From Pavlovales sp. CCMP2436 (taxonomy: Eukaryota > Haptophyta > Pavlovophyceae > Pavlovales), in contig MU631532.1 of NCBI GenBank assembly GCA_026770615.1, positions 65,670 to 79,739 on the forward strand: DNA of 14,070 nucleotides, given 5' to 3'. Made by a program: the position numbers and the translations under genes. Shown here piece by piece: positions 1 through 6,311 of the stretch; the first letter of the stretch is position 1; each line of letters begins with the position of its first letter. The notes below the pieces were generated by a model, which was not told where the DNA came from, did not search any database, and worked only from the letters and a program-made list of their open reading frames with translations.

Positions 1-277
1 GCCCGGGAGCCCCCGGCCGCACCCGAACGCGAGCCGAAATCTGAAGCTGCGCCGCATGCGCGGCGGGGTACTTCAGTCGATTGTGCGCCACGACGTTGTC
101 CGGTCGGGATGGCTGCTTGTCAAGACCACCCTGTCCGGACAGGACGACCGTCTATCAAGATCACCCTCCCCGGGTAGGGGCCCCCCGGGAGGGCCCCCGG
201 AGGGCATCTTTTGCGACAGCCGAAAAAATCGGGTCACCCTCCCGACTGTTATTAAAACTAAAGTGCGCGCCCCCTCG

Positions 278-843
278 ACGCCGATGCCGGTGGGCGGGTC
301 GTCGTCCGCGGCTGCTGCCGACACGCACGCGCCAATCTTCCTCTGCGACAGGCCCACGGAGCGCAGCAAGCTCCTCACGACTCGCCTCCCCGGCGTTGAC
401 GACTGCCGCTTCTTCGTGCTCAGGCTGGCCGACGGCGAGTGGCGCGACCCGCGCGAGGCTGCGCCAGGCGCCGGCCGGATGCTCGTCGTCGTGCAGCTCG
501 AGGGCTGGTTCCTTGATGCGCTTCCTTCCCGCCGGAATGCATGCAGCCAGGCGGGCTTTCTCGGCGTCGGCGGGCTCCCGGGTAACCGCTGCTCCCGAGT
601 AACCGCCGCACGGCTGAGGAGGTGGCCGCGGCAGCCGTGGCGGCCTCTGGGCACGAGGCGGCCTTCGAGAAGGTGCTCGTCACATACCAGTACGCGGGCA
701 ACGCGCACGAGGAGTCGATCGAGCACGACCACACGATCGCGCCCGCGCACCATGGCCCATTCGGGCGGCCGGTGTACCCGCCAATTGTGCCCCCCCGAGC
801 CGCGCCAAAGAAGGCGCTTCACCGCGCCCCCGCGCTCGTATGA
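278..843 (+). pseudogene. GC-rich host-like coding region, frame-broken or spliced
   Basis: I do not recognise the product. From about 278 to 525 the frame beginning at positions 2 mod 3 shows strong third-position G/C bias and a protein-like reading (segments such as CRFFVLRLADGEW and MLVVVQLEGWF). A second stretch with the same bias, about 604-843, lies in a different frame (FEKVLVTYQYAGNAHEE) and ends in TGA at 841-843. Between them (525-604) a third frame looks best, so either short introns separate the exons or the gene has decayed. A candidate AATAAA polyadenylation signal lies about 95 bases after the stop. Composition differs clearly from the virus-like genes to the right, which is why I call it host-like. 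No start codon or splice sites could be fixed with confidence. It could also be chance open frame in GC-rich DNA. Confidence 0.33.
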
Positions 844-936
844 TTCCCCCCAACGGTGCAGCCCGCTCGCGACTGACAGGCAGTCAGGAGCCCGACTTTC
901 TGATTTGCACACATGCGCGACAAGTGTCGTCTCTGA

Positions 937-942
937 AATAAA
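937..942 (+). promoter_or_regulatory. Candidate AATAAA polyadenylation signal
   Basis: A canonical AATAAA hexamer lies 94 bases downstream of the TGA that closes the GC-rich reading frame at 843, on the same strand. The distance fits a short 3' untranslated region. The hexamer alone is common, so support comes only from its placement. Confidence 0.3.
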
Positions 943-1016
943 GAAATCGCTACTTCTGGTCTTTAGAACTAAATTTTGGCGCGTGCCAAGTGGTAAGTCA
1001 CCGTAAGAAGCAAAAA

Positions 1017-1645
1017 CGGCTAGCCCCCTGAGACGGATCCTATTCAAACCTATTCAATAGGCAAGGTACAAGCTGTCGCCATTTGTTTCTAGTTCGTTCT
1101 CCAGAGCTGAGCCTTGGAGGGTAGGGTCTCAAGGGGCAAAGAAAAAGCCCTAGCTCATCAGAACCTCCTCAAGAACTAATTAAATATTAGTTACTAATTA
1201 AATGCAGATTTTAACTAAAACAATATTTCTATTGAATAGGCAAATTTCAGGAGGAACCCATAGGCACGAGTTAGTGGGCGCTTTGGGCGGCGTGGGGAGC
1301 GAGCGACACCCTCTCTTATAGCCTCCTGCGTGGCCGAGGTGCAGGTGATACCGCTCATCGAGTCTCTGATGTCGAGCGGCCTCTCGGCGAGCGGCTCAGG
1401 CTCAAGCGGCAGCGATGTAGGGTCATCGTCTGCCATGCTGAAAATTTCGTAATTTTTCTTCAAGAATTCACCTGGGAGGTCATAATAGGCCGCTGGGAGG
1501 CCGCATCGTCAATCTGATTGAATCCTGGCTATCCACATGTCGTGGCGTCCACGGCTATGTGCGGTGACCTTGGGTGTCTGACGCGCGGTGCGTCGGCTAC
1601 AGCGTGCCAAACGTAGCCTATTAAATAGGCTCAGGGGTCTAGCCG
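1017..1645. mobile_element. MITE-like element with inverted termini and 12-bp flanking direct repeats
   Basis: The ends are inverted copies: cggctagccccctgag at 1017-1032 matches the reverse complement of 1630-1645 at 15 of 16 positions. Each end is followed inward by a palindromic CCTATT-N-AATAGG block (1049-1062 and 1616-1630), so the similarity continues past the termini with a 16-base insertion on the left. The direct repeat aagaagcaaaaa sits outside both ends, at 1005-1016 (touching the left terminus) and 1648-1659 (two bases beyond the right terminus), as expected for a target-site duplication. The 629-bp body has no transposase; it holds a third copy of the tattgaataggc block near 1230 and a weak minus-strand ORF. 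A non-autonomous DNA transposon is the simplest reading; 12 bp is long for a target duplication of the common superfamilies. Confidence 0.55.
1215..1436 (-). CDS. Weak small ORF inside the MITE-like element
   Basis: The frame starting at the ATG complementary to 1434-1436 (MADDDPTSLPLEPEPL) has GC-biased third positions over about 55 codons and then becomes AT-rich and hydrophobic. No domain is recognisable. It lies wholly inside the 1017-1645 element, so it could be captured host exon sequence or chance. Confidence 0.15.
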   Translation of the reverse strand: MADDDPTSLPLEPEPLAERPLDIRDSMSGITCTSATQEAIREGVARSPRRPKRPLTRAYGFLLKFAYSIEILF

Positions 1646-2000
1646 AAAAGAAGCAAAAAAATTAATATAACATCTTCCGTCAGAACTAGTTAGTTAGCTG
1701 TACAATAACTATATATATATATATATATGCGCAGCCGACTAAATCACGCAGCAGGCAATGGGCGGCGCAGCGCTCAGACCAGCAAAACATTCAGAACAGT
1801 CAGACGCCAGCTTGAATCCCTATCAGTCAATATATATATAGCGGCTCAGCATGGTTCAACAGGTGTTGTTCACTCACTGACTTGGTCGACGTCAGACGTT
1901 AGTCCAGGCAGCAGGGATGGTGGTGGTAGAGGTGAGGTTGGTAGTGAACTCGTAGCAATTGCCACAGGTTCCCCCCCTCCCCCCCCCACACACACAACGC
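1646..2000. other. Gene-free stretch with microsatellites
   Basis: No convincing gene. It holds a (TA) run at 1710-1728, a second shorter TA run near 1830-1840, and a C-rich tract passing into (CA) at 1971-1996. Open frames crossing it have no codon bias or domain. Confidence 0.6.
1710..1728. repeat. (TA)n microsatellite
   Basis: An uninterrupted alternating TA run of 19 bases, directly before GC-richer sequence. Confidence 0.9.
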
Positions 2001-2330
2001 TCACGTCCCGCCGCGGCCACCGCGGCCGAGGCGTGCGCCCCGGTCGGCATTGTGGCTGCGCCACTTGTCGTCACGGTACGCGCTGTCCGCGTGCGCAGGG
2101 GCGTCTTCGGGCCCGTTTGCCGAGCGGCCGGTGCGCTGGAACCAAGGTGCACTCCGGGCACCAGCGGCCGCGCGCGCAGTCTGCGTGTGCAGCGCGCGCG
2201 CGCGGGCAAGGATGAGCCTGGCGTGGCCGCGCGCCACGATCACTCCGAGCTCCTTGCGCATGAGCCCGAGAAGCGTGTTGCGCGCCTGCATCGTCGTTGG
2301 CGCGCTGAGCTTGCCCATCCACGTCTCCGC
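2001..2330 (-). CDS. Possible GC-rich host exon
   Basis: On the minus strand the frame ending with TGA at 2001-2003 has strong third-position G/C bias for about 105 codons and a basic, alanine/arginine-rich product that starts MGKLSAPTTMQARNTLLGL and ends in an RGG-like tail. I recognise no family. The bias breaks off at about 2330, where the sequence becomes low-complexity, so this would be a 3'-terminal exon or a gene fragment cut at the edge of the host-like region. It may be chance in GC-rich sequence. Confidence 0.25.
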   Translation of the reverse strand, partial: AETWMGKLSAPTTMQARNTLLGLMRKELGVIVARGHARLILARARALHTQTARAAAGARSAPWFQRTGRSANGPEDAPAHADSAYRDDKWRSHNADRGARLGRGGRGGT

Positions 2331-2349
2331 ACCCAAACCATATAGGTGC

Positions 2350-2578
2350 GGGACAGGCTTTAATTCCTGCGGAGACTTCTCGATTTCCTCGAATCTCTCT
2401 GAATCCCCGATGATATTCTTGCGTGGCTAGATCGATCTTGTTTGACCCATAAATCGGGTTGGATCTTGGTAGAGGGGGGGCAAAATCCAGGTCGATCCAG
2501 GTAGATCCAGGTTGATTCTCGTTAGATCCAGGTAGGTCAAGATGGTGAAAAGGAAGAAATTCAATTAAAGCCTGTCCC
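2350..2578. repeat. 16-bp perfect inverted repeat pair enclosing 197 bases
   Basis: gggacaggctttaatt at 2350-2365 is the exact reverse complement of 2563-2578. The enclosed segment holds decameric repeats. I found no flanking target duplication. It could be the terminal repeats of a very short non-autonomous element or an element-edge structure. Confidence 0.6.
2484..2540. repeat. Degenerate 10-bp tandem array (gatccaggta-like)
   Basis: About four imperfect copies of a GATCCAGGT(A/T/C) word follow each other at roughly 10-base spacing, one interrupted by gattctcgtt. It resembles in unit size the decamer array at 6471-6590 but has a different sequence. Confidence 0.6.
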
Positions 2579-2731
2579 ACCGCTCGCGAAGCGGCAGTTG
2601 AGAGCAGCGAGCTCGTGAAACGTCCGATGCTCGCAATCCCACCTCCTGCAGTGCGACCGATATGACTTGCACCTTGCGAGAGCCTTCAAAGGAATCCCAT
2701 TTTTTGATGTGACAGTACCATACATTTTTTT

Positions 2732-3508
2732 TTAAACGATATAAATACCCAAAGTGCAGCACCAGTCGAGACCGTTTGTATCGTATGGATCTCCCACGTC
2801 TGTCGCTAGCTGAATTCGTATCGATGAAATGCATTTTCGTGACGTTTCGAGCATGCTCGAGTACGGTGCTGTATACGTTTGAATGGATCCCCACGGAACG
2901 TTTATCGGTACACTCGCGAATGTGTTTAGCGACGAACCGTTTCCGAGTGAGTCCGTGGTGTGCACATCGATAGTTGGCGCTATTAAGCGGATAGCTCGCG
3001 GCCCTCTAATGTCGTAGTAATTTGGTAAATTTGTAGCTGTAAGTGTCGATAAAATCGGTGTGTAGATTCCAAGTCCTAGAAGCGCGTTCATCGTATTTCC
3101 CACTGTAATTATTGTTGTTGTGTTTATCGAAGATGAATTTACAAGTTTCAGCTTTACATCGCCAGTCGTGAACGTTATTGATGCTGTTTTATTTGGGTAT
3201 GCTGCCAGCCACGCGGCGTTGACAGCTGCGATTAGTGTACCCATTGCGGAGAAATAGCCTACGGGCACAGTAAAAGTACTTACACCAGGATTTATCGTGT
3301 CTATGAATTTGAACGTGTTATTCGAAGGGTTGATCGTATATTGTACAATCGGTACAGCTGCTGAGACTAGCTGAATTAGAATTTTTTCGTCTTGATTGCA
3401 CATGACGGGTATACCCAGATCCCAGTCGCAACAGTCTCGACGATATTCACCACACGGGAAATTATCGGCACTCAGCGACGATAAATAAATGAACTGCTGT
3501 GTCGACAT
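2732..3508 (-). CDS. Penton-like minor capsid protein (single jelly-roll type)
   Basis: The 258-residue product is rich in Thr, Ser, Ile and Asn and predicted to be mainly beta strand, with no signal peptide or membrane segment. Recognisable features are PVGYFSAMGTL near residues 82-92 followed by a helix (IAAVN), NALLGLG near 141-147, and a closing block DTNGLDWCCTL near 243-253. This order (PxGxY-S/T before a helix, a later L-LG-G turn, then a NG-W-TL strand at the C-terminus) is the pattern I associate with penton or minor capsid proteins of PLVs, adintoviruses and related elements; the length also fits a vertex protein rather than a double jelly-roll major capsid. The ATG is complementary to 3506-3508. 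It is divergent from the 149-aa gene and close to the packaging ATPase, the expected morphogenesis neighbourhood. Stop overlaps TATAAATA-like bases that are simply its last codons. Assignment is by pattern memory only; another capsid or fibre role is possible. Confidence 0.5.
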   Translation of the reverse strand: MSTQQFIYLSSLSADNFPCGEYRRDCCDWDLGIPVMCNQDEKILIQLVSAAVPIVQYTINPSNNTFKFIDTINPGVSTFTVPVGYFSAMGTLIAAVNAAWLAAYPNKTASITFTTGDVKLKLVNSSSINTTTIITVGNTMNALLGLGIYTPILSTLTATNLPNYYDIRGPRAIRLIAPTIDVHTTDSLGNGSSLNTFASVPINVPWGSIQTYTAPYSSMLETSRKCISSIRIQLATDVGDPYDTNGLDWCCTLGIYIV

Positions 3509-3517
3509 TGGTACTTG

Positions 3518-3964
3518 ATGTCGAGATTTTTTTTCTCGGCTACCAACATATCAGCAATGTCTCTTTCAACGAATGACATCACAAATGATGCAAAAAATGA
3601 TTCAAAAATTGATGCAAAAATTGATGCAAAAGACGATGAAACGGAGGAAACAATTAACGCTAAAACATCACTCAAGCCTGTCACCCAAGAACTGGTGAAC
3701 AGACACGTAAATCCTGCTGTCGAACAGTCTACGCAGACAATGAAACGGAAAGCGACACCGAATCAGATCCGTGCGTTAGGTGCGGCTCGTGATAAATATA
3801 ATGCGGAGCGCACGCATACAAAAATGGAGAAACTGAGACTAAAACTGCTAGGATATTGCGTGCCGGGTGTACCGCCATCACTACCTCCGCTCCACGCTAC
3901 GACTATTATTTCTACACCACCACCTTTACCACCACCTACGCATAAAAATATACGTTACTATTAA
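3518..3964 (+). CDS. Lysine-rich small protein, unknown (structural gene block)
   Basis: About 148 residues from the first ATG at 3518, or 135 residues from the ATG at 3557, which I prefer because it leaves room for a divergent promoter. The N-terminal third is a charged repeat built on the 12-base unit attgatgcaaaa (NDAKNDSKIDAKIDAKDD). The middle, NQIRALGAARDKYNAERTH, reads as a basic helix, and the C-terminus is proline-rich (PPPLPPPTHK). I do not recognise a family; similar short basic proteins with a helical RALxxxR segment occur beside capsid genes in PLV-like elements and may bind DNA or other capsid parts. Its TAA is separated from the ATPase ATG by only two bases. Confidence 0.6.
   Translation: MSRFFFSATNISAMSLSTNDITNDAKNDSKIDAKIDAKDDETEETINAKTSLKPVTQELVNRHVNPAVEQSTQTMKRKATPNQIRALGAARDKYNAERTHTKMEKLRLKLLGYCVPGVPPSLPPLHATTIISTPPPLPPPTHKNIRYY
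3522..3538. promoter_or_regulatory. Poly-T-loop hairpin between divergent genes
   Basis: cgaga at 3522-3526 pairs with tctcg at 3534-3538 around a seven-T loop. It lies between the start of the minus-strand capsid gene and the likelier start (3557) of the plus-strand 149-aa gene, so it may be part of a shared divergent promoter. There is no TATA box beside it. Confidence 0.25.
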
Positions 3965-3966
3965 AA

Positions 3967-4686
3967 ATGAGTCCAATAATAGTCGAAGAGGTTAATGAGA
4001 TAGAAATTCATACGCCGACGTTTTTGTGCGATAAACCGTATAACGATGTCCCAAGTCCGCTCCCGCAAAATCACAGCTTTATCCTATTTTGTGGACCGCC
4101 GAGATCCGGTAAAAGCTCTTTAAGTACGGCCTTTTAGACTCAACAGCACCCTCCTATTTTTGTAAATCAATTCAACCGTGTTTTCGTACTCGTACCGCAG
4201 GGTTCGTTCGAGTCGATGAAAGACAACCCGTTTAATGGACATCACTCGCTCGCACATGAGTTTAATAGCGAAATTCTCGACGAGATCATTGCTTGCTGCG
4301 AGGTGTCTGCAAGGGCTGGAAAGGAAAGTTTATTGCTCATAGACGATTTCATGACGAGTTTGAAGGACAATTCATTACGTAAACAGTTTGAAAAAGTGGT
4401 CGCGAATCGCCGTCATCTCAAACTATCTGTGTGGGTAATATCGCAAACGTACAATGCATTGCCACTCAGCACGCGCAAACTGCTCTCACAAATTGCGCTA
4501 TTCAAATCAGCAAATATGAAGGAGATAGAAAATGTTCGCCAAGAATTAATCCCACGTTCGCGTGAGGATTTTGATGCGATTTACCGTCATATCTTCAAGC
4601 CCGGTGGAGACACGCATGCGTTCATGTGGGTGGACGTTGGAACTGGCGAGATCTATAACAAATTTTCGAGGCTGGTTGTATCTTAA
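3967..4686 (+). CDS. FtsK/HerA (A32-like) genome-packaging ATPase, interrupted by an in-frame TAG
   Basis: Virus particle packaging ATPases of this family pump DNA into preformed capsids. The frame from ATG 3967 to TAA 4686 has 239 codons, the usual size in PLVs and virophages. Walker A is GPPRSGKSS at residues 43-51; Walker B is LLLIDDF near 122-128 (D126, D127); after it come the polar sensor-like strand SVWVISQTYNALP and the helix with LFKSANMKEIENVRQEL, all typical of the family. A single TAG at 4135-4137 (codon 57, eight residues past the Walker lysine region) breaks the frame; both sides are otherwise intact and continuous. An ATG at 4216 would start only the Walker B half, which could not be a full ATPase. 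The stop is either an inactivating mutation or read through. The gene follows the 149-aa gene by two bases and precedes the 442-aa gene by 37 bases. Confidence 0.85.
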
Positions 4687-4723
4687 ACAAAATCATATTT
4701 AAAATGACAAGTAGGACTACAAC

Positions 4724-6052
4724 ATGACGCATTTTGTGAATCATAAAAAATTAAACGACCAGTTTATGAATCCGTACGCGATCAAAGCCAGTGACCCTCG
4801 ACCACGCTCAACCTTTTATACATCGCCCGATGGGAAGCCGTATGTCGGTTCGATGTTTCGGTTGTGGCCTTCAACTGACATGTGGACTGGGGTGCAACTC
4901 GATGAATCCTCGGTGAAACTTACACTGCACAAGAATCCTATTCTGATTGATTATATTGTACCTATGCCCGAGTCTGCCCCAGAACCTTTGCGGACCGAGC
5001 TCACAGTGTTGAACGTTGGTTACGGTATACCTGAAGTCACTGTTATGTCTGACCCTCATCTTAAGGGTTATATAAACCCACGTGACGCTCCTTTTCTGGC
5101 GCAAAGACTGTCGCTAGGATCTCCCCCTGCTCCATTTATGGGTGCTCGTGCGGTTGACGCGACAGGCTTTGTTAATCCAAGTCAAATGATTCCGATGAGT
5201 CTTGCTGGATCTGTGAATGCTGTGAACCCCCCTACGTACCTTGTACAGCAGGTTCCAAGCACCCGTCAAATCTACAACCCGATGGCACCAGCGACCTCTT
5301 CAATTGTATCAGTACCAAAAATACCTGTCTCGACCAAACCGGCTGCTGCCAGTGCAGGGCCGTCGACACCTATCAAGGGTAAATCACCAGCTTCTTCTAC
5401 TACACTTGCGATAAATCCGCGTACACCAAAACCTGCTGCAGAGGCTATGACAATCACGGGTGTACCGATAATTCAGTCAAATCCGCATCCTTCGACCCAT
5501 ATAAGCAATGAGGACCCTGGTGCCCTCGTCGTGCAGACTAGGGCGGCTGAAATGAGCGCTGTTGCCGAGGCGAATGAGGTTGCACATTTGAAATCTCAGG
5601 CGCCGGCGTGGATCGAGATGCAACGACCATCTATACGCGCGGTCGACCTTCTTTCAATCAAAGACCTTAATCAATTCGTCTCGGACACGCGTGATCAGTA
5701 CCGTCTAAGCTACTTGGCAAACGCGCAAATCCCGCCTTCACGTTACACACTGACCTTTATTAGTTTAACCTCTGTACGCAACCTTGTCTATAGCGAGTAC
5801 AACATCCAAAAAGCAAGGCAAATTCACGAGCAGGATGCACTCAAAACTATCTCTGCTCGATTCAAGGATAGTGGAAAGGCAAAGAACATTGAACAAAAGC
5901 GGGTCGACGACGCACTCCTGCTTGCTACTGAGAAAAAGGCCAAGGCTGCAGCGCTTCGGAAGCAGCAGCGAAAAGAAGCTGCGGCTAGGAAGGTCGTCGC
6001 GGATACGCTCGCTGGCATCGTCGTACGTCGTCGGGCGCCGCCGCTACCGTGA
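4724..6052 (+). CDS. 442-aa protein of unknown function, probable virion or core protein
   Basis: The reading frame is intact with good coding character. Residues 1 to about 130 look folded (SPDGKPYVGSMFRLWPSTD, then beta-rich KLTLHKNPILIDYIVPMPE). Residues about 130-260 are a Pro/Ala/Ser/Thr-rich linker. Residues about 265-442 are helical and increasingly basic, with a coiled-coil-like stretch (KAKAAALRKQQRKEAAARK) and a C-terminal VVRRRAPPLP tail. I recognise no family and it is not a major capsid protein by length or pattern. Being just 37 bases downstream of the ATPase, and with a basic tail, it may be a core, scaffold or DNA-binding virion protein; that is inference from position and composition only. 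Confidence 0.75.
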   Translation: MTHFVNHKKLNDQFMNPYAIKASDPRPRSTFYTSPDGKPYVGSMFRLWPSTDMWTGVQLDESSVKLTLHKNPILIDYIVPMPESAPEPLRTELTVLNVGYGIPEVTVMSDPHLKGYINPRDAPFLAQRLSLGSPPAPFMGARAVDATGFVNPSQMIPMSLAGSVNAVNPPTYLVQQVPSTRQIYNPMAPATSSIVSVPKIPVSTKPAAASAGPSTPIKGKSPASSTTLAINPRTPKPAAEAMTITGVPIIQSNPHPSTHISNEDPGALVVQTRAAEMSAVAEANEVAHLKSQAPAWIEMQRPSIRAVDLLSIKDLNQFVSDTRDQYRLSYLANAQIPPSRYTLTFISLTSVRNLVYSEYNIQKARQIHEQDALKTISARFKDSGKAKNIEQKRVDDALLLATEKKAKAAALRKQQRKEAAARKVVADTLAGIVVRRRAPPLP

Positions 6053-6311
6053 GACTTGTCAACAGATCACTTTTGATCAACCACGGTTTCGAGAACGATC
6101 AAAAAAGAGAACACAATGGAAATCTTGCTTGATCATTATTGATTCTTTTATCATATATCTCTTTTATAGAGTGTTCTAGAAAATAATCTGAGAATTACAG
6201 AGGATCATTTTTACAAATCGTAAAAAACTTTTTTTTATTTTTCGTCTAAGGCCCCGGGTAGTCGAGATCGAGAATTCACGTGTTATCGTTTCAGTGTGAA
6301 ATTGTTCCCTT
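6053..6311 (+). other. Intergenic region with repeated GATCA words
   Basis: No gene. Several gatca/gatcaa words occur at irregular spacing (about 6066 to 6212), followed by an A/T-rich stretch with a nine-T run near 6230. It separates the morphogenesis genes from the replication gene and is the natural place for a promoter of the latter, but I cannot single out a TATA box. Confidence 0.4.

Larger units (their letters stand above)
2331..2731. other. Transition zone between host-like and virus-like DNA
   Basis: No supported gene. It contains a pair of 16-base inverted copies (2350-2365 and 2563-2578), a short array of gatccaggt-like decamers between them, and a small hairpin (stem ccgct/agcgg) at 2580-2594. 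Composition changes from GC-rich on the left to AT-rich on the right, so the border of the virus-like element is probably inside or near this zone. Confidence 0.45.

Noticed and set aside
73..1047. Long minus-strand frame opposite the GC-rich left region
   Set aside because: It is the antisense shadow of the GC3-biased plus-strand frame and has no protein-like pattern of its own.
1727..2345. Several overlapping plus-strand frames rich in Arg and Ala
   Set aside because: GC-rich DNA keeps stops rare; third-position bias is seen only in the minus frame ending at 2001.
2741..2748. TATAAATA as a plus-strand promoter
   Set aside because: These bases are the last codons (IYIV) of the minus-strand capsid gene, and the plus-strand ORF after it is antisense to that gene.
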